In this document: positions 45,371-55,242 of the stretch, one piece after another
Numbering within the stretch: the stretch's first letter is position 1
Layout of the letters: each line of letters opens with the position of its first letter
DNA from: Chryseobacterium indologenes
Lineage (GTDB): Bacteria; Bacteroidota; Bacteroidia; Flavobacteriales; Weeksellaceae
Direction: 5' to 3'
NCBI GenBank assembly: GCA_016025055.1
Contig: CP065590.1
Coordinates: 4,774,001-4,838,000, forward strand
Length of the DNA: 64,000 nucleotides
Translations under genes and position numbers: made by a program
Notes under the pieces: model-generated
What the model was told of the DNA's origin: nothing
The model's input: only the letters and a program-made list of their open reading frames with translations
Databases searched by the model: none

Positions 45371-46285
45371 TTATTTTGAATCCAGATAATTTTTGAGGTC
45401 TGAAATATTCGTAATCTTAAGCTCCCGTGCCTGCTGTCTCCGCATCATCAGGGCATAAGCATTATTAAATCCAAGCGGTTTCAGCCATTCGATACCGTAT
45501 TGTTTCCGGAATTCCATATTCACGTAATCAAACGTCTTTTCCGGGCTTTTAGATACTTCTTCTACAGTTTTTGCAGAAGGTTTCAGCAAAACCAAAAGTC
45601 CGGTTCCGGTGTATTCGGGATAGAAATCGATTGCATCATTCATCAGGGCGTCAAAGCAAATTTTGGTTCCTCCGAGCCCTGTTTTAGTCTCCACTTTATA
45701 ATCAGTGTACCCTTCAATGAGCATTTTGTAAATTTCGGTAAGAATATACTGTTCACCAAAAATTTTTGATCCGATTTTTATGGTTTGTGAATTTCCTTTG
45801 CGCGGATCTTTATATAAATTCATTTTTACTAAAAAATCTCTGGCAATTTTCTCAGGGCTTTCTTTAAGATAATCAGCCTTATAATTCAGATCTGTCATGA
45901 TGGAATCATTGAAATTTCCTGAGACAAGATCCAATGTTTTTTCTAATTCAGGAAACTTTGCCAATGTTTTTGTCTTGATGACCGGAGCGGCAAAATAAGG
46001 AGGGAAAATCTTCTTATCGTCGTTCAGAACATATAAGTCAAAAGCTTTGATTCTTCCGTCTGTAGAGTATCCGCTGATCAGGTCCAATTCTTTTTCGTAA
46101 GCTGCCTTATACATAATGGCATCACTTACCACGAGAGGATGTGCATCCAGACCATATACCGACCGAAGTCCGAGGTCGCCATCCTGCCTTCCCATAAATT
46201 CGGGTGTAAAACCAGCCTTAAGTTTATGATCCGGGGCTGAAGTCAGAAGATAAATTACACCCATGATCACCAATAGGGCAGGCAC
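45371..46285 (-). CDS. Osmoprotectant-type (OpuBC/EgtU-like) substrate-binding domain, separated by a frameshift from its permease
   Basis: 304 residues of the QAT-type glycine-betaine-binding fold: FMGRQDGDLGLRSVYGL, IGSKIFGEQYILTEIYKMLIE, TGLGGTKICFDALMNDAIDFYPEYTGTG and a C-terminal KPLGFNNAYALMMRRQQARELKITNISDLKN. Its first residues (PALLVIMGVIYLLTSA) are a membrane helix. One extra T in the run 46297-46303 joins it in frame to the permease gene as SVKKIQYIVPALLVIMG, giving a 520-residue permease-binding-protein fusion like OpuB-C fusions and EgtU. Ligand not proven. Confidence 0.85.
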   Translation of the reverse strand: MPALLVIMGVIYLLTSAPDHKLKAGFTPEFMGRQDGDLGLRSVYGLDAHPLVVSDAIMYKAAYEKELDLISGYSTDGRIKAFDLYVLNDDKKIFPPYFAAPVIKTKTLAKFPELEKTLDLVSGNFNDSIMTDLNYKADYLKESPEKIARDFLVKMNLYKDPRKGNSQTIKIGSKIFGEQYILTEIYKMLIEGYTDYKVETKTGLGGTKICFDALMNDAIDFYPEYTGTGLLVLLKPSAKTVEEVSKSPEKTFDYVNMEFRKQYGIEWLKPLGFNNAYALMMRRQQARELKITNISDLKNYLDSK

Positions 46286-46935
46286 AATATATTGTATTTT
46301 TTTACCGACTTGTAGCTCAATTTCTGTAACACAGCGATAGTCTGGTCCAGAACAACAGCCAGTAAAGCCGCCGGAATTGCTCCCGCCAGAATCATATTGG
46401 TATTGTTCAGTGAAATTCCCCCAAAAATAAATTCCCCCAAACCGCCTGCAGCAACAAAGGAAGCCAGGGTTGCCACTCCCACATTGATGACAGCCGCCGT
46501 CCTGATGCCTGCAATGATTACCGGCATTGCTAAAGGAAGCTCAACTTTGAAAAGCCTTTGTGTTCTGTTCATTCCCATTGCTTTGGCTGCTTCAGTCACC
46601 GCCGGATCTACTTCTGTGATTCCTGTATAAGTATTTCTGATGATGGGTAAAAGGGCATAAATCAGTAAGGCTACAATGGCCGGAGTAGCTCCGATTCCGA
46701 ACGCGGGAATCATAAAACCCAGCAAAGCAATGCTCGGGATGGTTTGTAAAATTCCTGCTATTCCTAAAACAGAACCTGATAGTTTTCTTTTCCGGGCAAT
46801 TAAAATCCCCAAGGGTACACCGATAATGATGGCCAGAAACAGAGACAAAAAAGTAAGTCCCAGATGCTGAACAACCTGCGTGAGCAATTTTTCGTGTTGT
46901 TCGGTAATAAATTGCCAAAAATTCTGCTCACTCAT
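46267..46935 (-). CDS. ABC permease (OpuBB/EgtU-like), C-terminus frameshifted
   Basis: 222 residues with five or six helices. BPD_transp_1 signature EAAKAMGMNRTQRLFKVELPLAMPVIIAGIRTAAVINVGVATLASFVAAGGLG (EAA motif, about 135-190). The frame ends YNILCLPYW just where a linker helix is expected; restoring one T in 46297-46303 continues into the binding-protein domain. Start overlaps the ATPase gene by 4 nt. Inner membrane. Confidence 0.88.
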   Translation of the reverse strand: MSEQNFWQFITEQHEKLLTQVVQHLGLTFLSLFLAIIIGVPLGILIARKRKLSGSVLGIAGILQTIPSIALLGFMIPAFGIGATPAIVALLIYALLPIIRNTYTGITEVDPAVTEAAKAMGMNRTQRLFKVELPLAMPVIIAGIRTAAVINVGVATLASFVAAGGLGEFIFGGISLNNTNMILAGAIPAALLAVVLDQTIAVLQKLSYKSVKKYNILCLPYW

Positions 46936-47852
46936 ACGGTCTGAAATTTTCGGTATTCATTAAAAGCTTTAACCAGATTTTCATAGTCTGCGGAAAGCGA
47001 AATATCTGCACTCAATCGTTGCAGAGCATCCCAGACCGCAGTATTTTCTGAAAGCCCAAGGTCGTCATATAAGCGACTGCCCTCCATTAGCAGTTTCACA
47101 TCTTTCAGGCTGGCTACTTTATACTCCAGTAAAAGCTTGTTTTTAGCAAAAAAATTTTTAACAAAATCATTTTCAGGATAGTATAACATTTCTTTTGGAG
47201 TTCCGGTCTGAATAATTTTTCCCTTATCCATCAGGCAAATCTTATGACCTAAGTCAAATGCTTCCTGAACGTCATGAGTAACGAGAATAATGGTTTTACT
47301 TTTAAGTTCTTCCAGTGATTTGAATTCTGCATGAATATCGGCTTTGGTGATAGTATCCAACGCTCCGAACGGTTCATCCATCAGTAAAACGGGTGAATCT
47401 GCAATCAGGGCGCGTGCAATTCCTACTCGTTGTTGCTGTCCACCGCTTAATTCATGGGGAAACCTGGAAAGCAGTTCTTCCGAAAGATGAAGCTTGTGTA
47501 ATAGCTCCAGAGTTCTTTCGACTGTCTTTTTCCTGTTCCACTTCAACAGGTCAGGAACAACCGCAATATTCCGTTGAATGGTATAATGAGGAAACAATCC
47601 GGAATGCTGCATCACAAAACCAATCCCCATCCGTACGTCTTCCACTTTCTGCGACCGAATATTCCTGCCGTTGATCAAAATACTCCCGGAATCAGCTTCA
47701 ATCAGGCGGTTTATCATTTTCAATGTGGTTGTCTTTCCGCAACCGCTCGTTCCCAGCAGCACCAAAACTTCCCTGGCGTCCGCCTGGAAGGAAATGGCAT
47801 CGACTGCTTTTTTTCCGTTAAAACTTTTTGAAACTGATTCAACTGTAATCAT
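46932..47852 (-). CDS. ABC transporter ATP-binding protein (OpuBA/EgtV-like)
   Basis: 306 residues from the preferred ATG 47852 (MITVESVSKSF); an upstream start at 47894 adds 14 non-family residues that overlap egtB. Walker A GTSGCGKTTT (about 35), Q-loop MQHSGLF, ABC signature LSGGQQQRVGIARAL, Walker B PVLLMDEPFGALD, His switch VTHDVQEAF. A C-terminal extension follows (about 240-306) instead of full CBS domains. Cytoplasmic energizer of the permease / binding-protein fusion downstream. It is transcribed directly after egtB. Confidence 0.9.
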   Translation of the reverse strand: MITVESVSKSFNGKKAVDAISFQADAREVLVLLGTSGCGKTTTLKMINRLIEADSGSILINGRNIRSQKVEDVRMGIGFVMQHSGLFPHYTIQRNIAVVPDLLKWNRKKTVERTLELLHKLHLSEELLSRFPHELSGGQQQRVGIARALIADSPVLLMDEPFGALDTITKADIHAEFKSLEELKSKTIILVTHDVQEAFDLGHKICLMDKGKIIQTGTPKEMLYYPENDFVKNFFAKNKLLLEYKVASLKDVKLLMEGSRLYDDLGLSENTAVWDALQRLSADISLSADYENLVKAFNEYRKFQTV

Positions 47853-47860
47853 AGGCCAAA

Positions 47861-49057
47861 TTATTGTGCAAGTCTGATTCCTGTAAACTGCCACTTGAGG
47901 TGGGTCTGGAAAAAATTCCGATAGGTGTTTCTGCTGTGTCCGGCAGGTGTGGCTACCGAAGAACCGCGCAATACCATTTGATTTACCATAAATTTCCCGT
48001 TATATTCTCCGACAGCGCCGGCTTCTTTTTTAAATCCGGGATACGGAAGATAGGCAGAATGAGTCCACTCCCATCTTTTTCCCCAGTCGAAAGATTCTGA
48101 TGCCACTTCCCATTCGGCTTCGGTTGGGAGACGTTTTCCTTTCCACGAAGCAAAAGCAGAAGCTTCGAAAAAATTGATATGGCAGACTGCTTCTTCTAAA
48201 TCGACTTCCTGTAACCCGTTGAGCGTATAATTCATCCATTTACCATCGATAAAGTACCAGTATAAAGGAGATTTTGCGTTATTTTGCCGCACCCAGTCCC
48301 ATCCTTCGGCATGCCAGTACCTAAAGTCTTCATAACCACCGTCTTCGATAAATTCGAGATATTCCCTGTTGGTCACTAACTGATTGCAGATTGTAAAATC
48401 ATCCAGATACACTTTATGTCTTCCCAGTTCGTTATCAAAGCAAAAACCTTCACCCTTAAAACCAATTTCATAAATTCCTGCGGAAAAATGAAGCATTTCT
48501 GAGGTTTCGGTTTGTTGTTTTTGTACAGTATTTTCCTTTTTATAGGCAGGAAATAACGGATTGTGTCCTAAAATATATTTAATGTCTGTCAGTAACAATT
48601 CCTGATGCTGCTGTTCGTGGTTTAACCCTAATTCCAGTAATGGCTCCAAGGATTCTGTAAGATAGCCATTCTGAAGAAATTCGGTCATCTTCCGATCCAC
48701 ATATTCTCGGTATTTAAATACATCTGAAACGGAAGGGCGGCTCAGATTGCCCCTATCAGTACGGATAACGCGGGCTCCTATGGTTTCATAATAACTGTTG
48801 AACACAAAGTTGTACTGAGGATCAAAAACTTCGTAATCCGGAAAATTGGGCTGTAAAATAAATGTTTCAAAAAACCACGTTGTGTGGCCTAAATGCCATT
48901 TTGGAGGGCTTACATCAACGACGGGCTGAACGACATAATCTTCTATTTCCAAAGAGCGGCAGATCTCAACGGAATGATTCCGGATTTCCGAAAATTTCTT
49001 CAACCGGCGGGTATGAGGCATTGTTTTTGGGAATAAAGCATCTTTTTTCATAAACAA
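47861..49057 (-). CDS. egtB: Ergothioneine biosynthesis protein EgtB (sulfoxide synthase)
   Basis: 398 residues. N-terminal DinB-like iron-binding domain: KWHLGHTTWFFE (His55/His58) and LNHEQQHQELLLTDI (HxxxH, about 157), the three-His iron site. C-terminal formylglycine-generating-enzyme-like domain: LGRHKVYLDDFTI, RLPTEAEWEVASESFDW and the ending MVLRGSSVATPAGHSRNTYRNFF and LKWQFTGIRLA. EgtB joins hercynine to cysteine or gamma-glutamylcysteine with O2. No egtA or egtC is adjacent, so the direct-cysteine type is likely. Eleven bases separate it from egtD. Confidence 0.95.
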   Translation of the reverse strand: MFMKKDALFPKTMPHTRRLKKFSEIRNHSVEICRSLEIEDYVVQPVVDVSPPKWHLGHTTWFFETFILQPNFPDYEVFDPQYNFVFNSYYETIGARVIRTDRGNLSRPSVSDVFKYREYVDRKMTEFLQNGYLTESLEPLLELGLNHEQQHQELLLTDIKYILGHNPLFPAYKKENTVQKQQTETSEMLHFSAGIYEIGFKGEGFCFDNELGRHKVYLDDFTICNQLVTNREYLEFIEDGGYEDFRYWHAEGWDWVRQNNAKSPLYWYFIDGKWMNYTLNGLQEVDLEEAVCHINFFEASAFASWKGKRLPTEAEWEVASESFDWGKRWEWTHSAYLPYPGFKKEAGAVGEYNGKFMVNQMVLRGSSVATPAGHSRNTYRNFFQTHLKWQFTGIRLAQ

Positions 49058-49067
49058 TCTTTTTAAA

Positions 49068-50048
49068 TTATACCATCCAGATCGAGTCTACAAACCAGTT
49101 TTTAGCGTCTTTAACTTCCATAAGGATATGAAAACCAGAATCTGCGGCCAGTTTTTTGATATCCTGTTCCGAGAATTTCTGAGAAATTTCCATATCGATC
49201 AGTTCATTTTCTTTGAAATGAAACGAATGGCCTGCGACCTGAACCTCCTGATCACAAAGACTTACCAGAAAGCTCCTGCAAGCACCTGAAACGGGGTCAT
49301 AATTCTGATAATGCTGAAACTGATCTACCTTGAAATCGGCTTTCAGCTCATGATTGATCCTGGTCAGGAGATTAAGGTTAAACGAAGCGGTAATACCCGC
49401 AGGATCATTATATGCTGCAAGAATCGTATGTGGGTTTTTCTTGAGATCAAAGCCTACCAGAAATAAATCTCCGGTATTGAGTTTCCTTTTCACCTCGCTG
49501 CAGAAATGTCTGGCTTCTTCTATTTCCATATTGCCAATATTGCCGCCCAAGAAAAGCACTACTTTTTTTCTTTTTGAAATGCCGGTGGCTTTATCAAGCA
49601 TATCAAAATAGTCACCTTCCAACGGAAAAATTTCCAGGTCAGGTAACTTTTTCTTTAGGTTCTGCTGCAAAACATTGAGAATATTACCTGAGATGTCGAT
49701 GGGCATGTAGGTAAAATCCGTTCCTTTGTCTACTAAATTTTTAAGGAGATAAGAAGATTTCATAGCATCTCCTGCTCCCATTTCTATAAGGTCAAAAGAC
49801 TCATTGATATTGGAAATTGCCCTGGTGAGTTCTTCTGTTTTATTTTGAAAAATTTCCAGCTCACAATTGGTAAGGTAGTACTCCGGCATCGCCATAATCT
49901 GTTGAAAAAGGCGGTCTCCTGTTGTATCATAAAAATATTTTGAAGATAATTTTTTCGGATCAGCGGACAGGCCTTTTAAAACGTCTGAATGAAAAGTCTG
50001 GGCACGGTCATTTTTAAGATAATAATCCTGTTTTAACTGTCTATTCAT
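49068..50048 (-). CDS. egtD: L-histidine N-alpha-methyltransferase EgtD
   Basis: 326 residues. SAM-dependent enzyme that trimethylates histidine to hercynine, the first step of ergothioneine synthesis. Signature elements: LSSKYFYDTTGDRLFQQIMAMPEYYLTNCELEI (family start), LIEMGAGDAMKSSYLL (SAM motif, about 85), YMPIDIS, FLGGNIGNMEIEEARHF and YNDPAGITASFNLNLLTRINHEL. It starts the operon egtD-egtB-transporter-lyase. Confidence 0.96.
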   Translation of the reverse strand: MNRQLKQDYYLKNDRAQTFHSDVLKGLSADPKKLSSKYFYDTTGDRLFQQIMAMPEYYLTNCELEIFQNKTEELTRAISNINESFDLIEMGAGDAMKSSYLLKNLVDKGTDFTYMPIDISGNILNVLQQNLKKKLPDLEIFPLEGDYFDMLDKATGISKRKKVVLFLGGNIGNMEIEEARHFCSEVKRKLNTGDLFLVGFDLKKNPHTILAAYNDPAGITASFNLNLLTRINHELKADFKVDQFQHYQNYDPVSGACRSFLVSLCDQEVQVAGHSFHFKENELIDMEISQKFSEQDIKKLAADSGFHILMEVKDAKNWFVDSIWMV

Positions 50049-50401
50049 AGTTTATATTTTGTTTTGGTTCTTGGTTAAGTGCAACTATCTTGCCGCCATC
50101 AGAATAAATTTCTGTTACCCTATACCCAACCAGCATTTCATCTAATTAAAGATAGTCTTTTTTACGGGTTTTTATCCTACCACATTTTATATATGGATAA
50201 AATGTGGTCCCACTCCGTATTGCTCTTTCTCATCAAAATGCTTTACCAATATTGTTTTTTTATGAAAAAAAAATTTTCAATGCTACCATCAAATTGTTAA
50301 GTAAGCATTCTTTATATTAATTTTTTAAAATAAGAGATAAGAATCTTTTTGAGAGGTTTAAATGAGTAATTTAGCGTTGGATTAAAATGTGTTAAGATTC
50401 T
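50049..50401. other. Divergent promoter region of egtD and the MG2 protein
   Basis: AT-rich with no ORF, terminator or clean -7 element identified. Confidence 0.3.
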
Positions 50402-52791
50402 ATGAGAAATCTATTCTTTTTATTGCTTGTATCAATGGGACAGCCTGTACTGGCACAAACCAAACTGGAAAAAGCAATCACCAATCTGGAAAAAAATTAT
50501 CAACAGGAAAAGGTATACTTACTGACTGACAAAACCCAATATGCGGCGGGGGACAAAATATGGTTTAAAAGTTTTGTATTCGACGGATACAACCGTTCTG
50601 CATTATCGACTACTCTGTTTGTGGAATTGTATAATTCTGATAAAAAATTAATAGACTGGAAAACAATACTTCTCACCAACGGAGAAGGCAGTGGTGATTT
50701 CCAATTGAAAGAAAGCCTCCCTGAGCAGGTTTATTTTGTAAGGGCTTACACGCCTTATATGACCAATTTTAATGAAGACTTTCAGGTTGTAAAAAGTATC
50801 CCGGTTTACAATCCCGATTCTCCTGAATCTCTGGTAATTTCCAAAAGCTCTGACTGGTCTGCAAAAGCTTTTCCGGAAGGTGGAACTTTCATTAACGGTA
50901 TTCCCACAAAATTTGCTGTAAGACTATCATCTGACACCTCTCTGCCCGAAAACTGGAGTGGAAAAGTGGTTGATACCGAAAAACCCAATGTCGCCATCAC
51001 TACATTTAAAGCTTTTGATAGAAATGTGGGATCTTTTACCCTAACTCCAACTTCGGGAAAAAAATACCAGGTTATCATTCAGGATCATACCGGAAAAATT
51101 AAAACAACAGATCTGCCGCAAGTCTCGGACAGCGGTCTCCATCTTGAAGTCAACAGCTCCAAGGACGGGATTAAGTATAGCTTAAAAGGTGTAAATCTGA
51201 AACAGCAACTTCAGCATTATAAAATCGTTGGAACGATCAGCAACCACCTTGCTTATAAAGCCAACATCAACCAGTTGATCAATGAAGTTTCAAGCGTTAT
51301 TCCTACCAAAATCAGCAATGGGGCCAACGGCATTTTGCAATTAGCCATTTTTGATGATCAGGACAATCTGGTGGCTCAAAGACTTTGCTTTATAAAACCC
51401 GATAACCTGAAAATTGAGAAAGCAGAAATTATAGACCGAAGCATCAAACAGACGCCAAGATCTTTTAACAGCATCGATCTTTCTCCGGAGTCTTATTTTA
51501 AAAATTATACTGTTTTGGTAAGTGAGGATGACGGCAGCAATAAGGCAGACGAAGAAAATATCCTGAGCGGACTTTGGCTCACAGGGGATTTTACTTCAAA
51601 AATAGACAGCCCGGCACAATATTTTTCGAATAATGCCAATACTGAAGCCCTGGATGCTCTTCTTATTTCTGAAAAATGGAAAAGATTTGACTGGAATTCC
51701 GTGCTTAGCGGAACTATACCTACCATTCACACCCTTTCGCAACAGTTTCTTTCATACAAGATCAAACCTATTAAAAATAACGGACTGGTGATTAATGCCA
51801 ACGTCAATCTGATGTTGAAAATGGGCAAAGAGGAGCCTGTGATCAATCAGTTTATAACAGACCAAAACGGATACGTTTATTTGAATAATCTCAATAATGA
51901 CGAACCTGTGAATGTTTCTTTATTTGTAAATTCGGAAAATAAGGAATCTGGTAATAATGATTTATTCGTCACCGCCGAACCTTTGGTAAATCCTACTCCT
52001 TTTAATGGCAATTTCCCGGGCACGAAATATATCCTTACAAAACCTGCCGGAAATAAAACGCTTCCACCAGCAATTGCCAGAGCAATCAATACGCAAAAAA
52101 ATAATAGGAAAATAGAGAATGCTGAGATAGAAATTGAGCAGATAAAATTGGTAGGAAAAAGAAAGATCCCAAAGAAGAGTTGGATAAGCAGCTATCTACG
52201 GGCATGTTCAGCTCCGGAAATTCTACGATATTTGATTTTGTCAATGAGGATCAGCATACGTCAGGAGCTGTGAATATTTTAGACTGGCTTCAGGGAAGAG
52301 CGGCCGGTTTAACGTTCCAGAGAAACAGTTCAGGGGTAAATGTACCTTCTATACGTGGGCAACAAGCTAAATTGTATCTGGATGAAATGCCTACAGACGC
52401 AGATATGATTGCCAATATCCCGGTAAACAATATTGCCATGGTAAAGATTCTTAAAGGAGCCGGATTGGTAGGTAACGCCGTAGCAGTCTATACCATGAAG
52501 GGGAATATGAAATCCAAGAGCAAAGAAACACAAACGCAAAAGAACAACTCAGCGGTCATAAAAGGCTATGATAAACCCTCGGATTTCCCGATTGGAATGA
52601 TAGATGATGACGCGAAAATTGAAAAAGATACCCGCGAAACACTGTACTGGAATCCTAATTTGTTTGACAGCGATTACGTTCCGCCAAGAATCAAATTTTT
52701 CAACAACGACATTGGTAAACAATATAGGGTGCTGATCATCAGCTTTGATGAAGATGACCATCTTCTTTATGACCAGCAAATACTGAAATAA
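50402..52791 (+). pseudogene. MG2-domain / TonB-plug-like exported protein, frameshifted
   Basis: Signal peptide (ends VLA), then LEKNYQQEKVYLLTDKTQYAAGDKIWFKSFVFDG, an alpha-2-macroglobulin-type MG2 segment of Bacteroidota, several beta-rich domains, and at the C-terminus a TonB-plug-like region (VNILDWLQGRAAGLTFQ, YLDEMPTDADMIANIPVNNIAMVKIL). The first frame stops at 52273; the second begins before 52180. Adding one A to the run 52156-52160 merges them as VGKKKDPKEELDKQLSTG, giving about 796 residues. No barrel follows. It presumably assists an outer-membrane surface complex; function unknown. Confidence 0.82.
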
Positions 52792-52798
52792 TAAAATC

Positions 52799-52830
52799 AG
52801 CCTTTTAATAATTTTGAAAGGCTTTTTTAT
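52799..52830 (+). terminator. Rho-independent terminator
   Basis: AGCCTTT / AAAGGCT stem with six T, 8 nt after the MG2 gene stop. Confidence 0.8.
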
Positions 52831-52996
52831 TTGTCGTTATTCAATACTGACAATTGTTATTGACTATTCTTTAAAATTTGAGTCTAAAACAATATTGGAC
52901 AAAACAAAAACAGGAATTTGTAACAGTACAGAATTTTTTAACAGAATCTTTCAAAAGAAAACAGTAAATATTCCGTTTAATTCTTAAATTTAGCCA

Positions 52997-53470
52997 ATGC
53001 AAAAGAACCTTTATCTCATCCTCATCTCATTTTTTCTTACCAGTTGCTATACTTACCAGGTAAAAAAACAGGTGGATCCGACAACCGGCAACAAGCAGGA
53101 ATCTAAAAAGAATACAGCTCTTGCCAATACCAATTCCCCACAAATGCAAAGTACAGCAGTAAGTAATCCTCAAAACCAAAATATACAGCAGCCTCCTGTT
53201 CCAGTCAATGTTCAGGAAAAACTTACGGCCGGTAAAAATGTTAAAATTGACGTTGAACGCAGAAGTTATAAAGTGATCGTTGACCGATGGGAAGGTGACA
53301 GCCTGGTTGCCCATCCGGTTCGCAATGCTAAAAAAACACTCAAATTCCATAAAAACCAGATCGATGCCGAGAGGATCAGGGAAAAACGCTTTTCACAACC
53401 CATCGCTGATATTCTCACAGTCACTGCATATGCTGCCATTGGGGTTGGAATTTATCTTCTTGTGCAATAA
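52997..53470 (+). CDS. Lipoprotein of unknown function
   Basis: 157 residues: lipoprotein signal with lipobox LTSC (about 14-17), a disordered N/Q/P-rich segment (30-75), a soluble part (KLTAGKNVKIDVERRSYKVIVDRWEGDSL) and a C-terminal hydrophobic helix ILTVTAYAAIGVGIYLLVQ. Having a lipid anchor and a terminal helix is unusual. Family not recognised. Confidence 0.75.
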   Translation: MQKNLYLILISFFLTSCYTYQVKKQVDPTTGNKQESKKNTALANTNSPQMQSTAVSNPQNQNIQQPPVPVNVQEKLTAGKNVKIDVERRSYKVIVDRWEGDSLVAHPVRNAKKTLKFHKNQIDAERIREKRFSQPIADILTVTAYAAIGVGIYLLVQ

Positions 53471-53630
53471 TAAAAGAGTTTTTTGTATTCATTCCTGAAA
53501 CAATTCAGACAACCTGGGACAGAAAAACTTATGATATCCAATCCTTCATAATGGTAGTAATTGCATTATGATTCATTAATTATGTTTTGATGAAGGTAAA
53601 AAATTTATAAGAAAATTATTGCATAAAAAA

Positions 53631-53651
53631 CCACACGAAACAATCGTGTGG
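53631..53651 (-). terminator. Rho-independent terminator
   Basis: CCACACGA / TCGTGTGG stem with a 5-nt loop; T run on the minus strand, 125 nt beyond the secreted beta-propeller-like gene. Confidence 0.65.
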
Positions 53652-53777
53652 AAAAATTGAGATTAATTCGTTTTATAATTTCCTAAAACTAGGTATGTAT
53701 GTAGTTTAAAAAATAAAAAAAACAATGCGCTAAATAATAATGTATTGTTGTAATAATTCTTTTTATCTAGCTTCCCT

Positions 53778-55025
53778 TTATTGATACTTCGAAAAATCCA
53801 CTGCAAAAATGCACCTGTTGACCTGACTGCCATTCTGAGCTCCGGCGTTGGGTTCGTATTCCGTAAGGCTCCACAGATAATTGTATTGAGATTCATAATA
53901 GAGAGATTCTGCACCATAGGGCCATCGGTAGCGTACAGTGTCATCAGCTCCATCGGTATATCTTGCCAACCGGGCGTTGGAGCCATAAGAATTGCTTGGA
54001 GATCCCGTACATGAGAGCCATGTTCTGTTTCCTTTCCTGAATACCCCCTGAATGCCATGGGCATGGTTATCGGCAAAAAGGCTGTTCTTCGGACTTACAC
54101 CAACAATCCCTGAGTTCTGAAGTTTGCCTCCAGCATCAATGGGAAATCCAAAGACTTTAGGAACAATAGAAGCATCAGCACTGCCTGCATAATACTGACC
54201 TGTCCAGAGCTGGGTTCCTTCATCGTTGACCTGTATCGTGGAGAAAGGACTGGCATTACTGATCTTTTGATATCCGATCTGAGGTAATATATACCTATAG
54301 TTGAAAGCAAACAGATTACCGTTGGTATCTTTACCACATTTGTCATTGGTAGCATCTCCCGTACTGACTTCAATAATTTTATCCAGATCAAATATACGAA
54401 CACCAAGATTGGTGCTGCTGAGGTAGATTTTCCCTTTGAAATAAGCAATACCTCCGGCATGCACTTTTAACGGAGCATAGGAGCCATACTGAGTATAATT
54501 GGTGGTGCCTGTCGGAATATCAGGTTGCACGAGAAGAATATGTCGATAGGTAAGATAAGTACTTGAGCTTGGGCTGATGTCAATAAGCGTAATGCGGGAA
54601 CCTTTATATTCGGCATCATCTTTTGCATACCAGCTCACCAACAGGTAACGGATACCATCTTTGGTAAATCCGGCAATGCCCTGTGGACGCCAGATAGAGG
54701 TAGTTTCATCGTCAGTGTTCCAACGGATTCCCCGGACTCTGTTTTCTTCAGGGATATTGAATCCATAGACTTCCGTGTATGAGTTTCCGCCAATGGCCTG
54801 ACGGTTTTTATTGACCTGGGAAGGCTTTAAAAAGGTAAATCCAGAATTGATATAGGTACTTGTGTCAACAAAAGGGTTCACACTTACATCTGTAGCCGCT
54901 TTAGCAGCATTTACCTGTAAAGGGAGCTCTTCCTCCATTGAGGGAGAGGTTAATTGGTTGTTCTGGCATGCGATACTGGTCACAGCAAGCATCAGCATCC
55001 AGCCAAGGAGTTGTTTTTGAATCAT
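53778..55025 (-). CDS. Exported propeller-like lipoprotein of unknown function
   Basis: 415 residues with a lipobox-like VTSIAC at about 15-20. The soluble part has repeated blade-like strands: GIRWNTDDETTSIWRPQGIAGF, YFKGKIYLSSTNLGVRIFDLDKIIEV, EGTQLWTGQYYAGSADASIVPKVFGFPI, GIQGVFRKGNRTWLSCTGSPS and SLYYESQYNYLWSLTEYE. The pattern suggests a beta-propeller of six or more blades. Similar exported proteins occur in actinobacteria as well; no function is known to me. Single gene. Confidence 0.75.
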   Translation of the reverse strand: MIQKQLLGWMLMLAVTSIACQNNQLTSPSMEEELPLQVNAAKAATDVSVNPFVDTSTYINSGFTFLKPSQVNKNRQAIGGNSYTEVYGFNIPEENRVRGIRWNTDDETTSIWRPQGIAGFTKDGIRYLLVSWYAKDDAEYKGSRITLIDISPSSSTYLTYRHILLVQPDIPTGTTNYTQYGSYAPLKVHAGGIAYFKGKIYLSSTNLGVRIFDLDKIIEVSTGDATNDKCGKDTNGNLFAFNYRYILPQIGYQKISNASPFSTIQVNDEGTQLWTGQYYAGSADASIVPKVFGFPIDAGGKLQNSGIVGVSPKNSLFADNHAHGIQGVFRKGNRTWLSCTGSPSNSYGSNARLARYTDGADDTVRYRWPYGAESLYYESQYNYLWSLTEYEPNAGAQNGSQVNRCIFAVDFSKYQ

Positions 55026-55242
55026 AATCAGATCGGTAATGAGGTGTAGAATGTATTACTAGTTTAAATTGCACACGAAACTACCGGATTTCATCGGTAC
55101 TGAAATTACCTCAGCATTAAATATGTATTACATTTTATGATTCCGGGATCATTCTATTTTTCTTACAAACACGACACGTATAATATACTTTACCATAACA
55201 ATATTTAATTATATTTGAAAATAAAACTACGTAATCACTCCT

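Noticed and set aside
53663..54076. 137-codon minus-strand frame
   Set aside because: Shadow of the propeller-like gene in another frame, without own start context.
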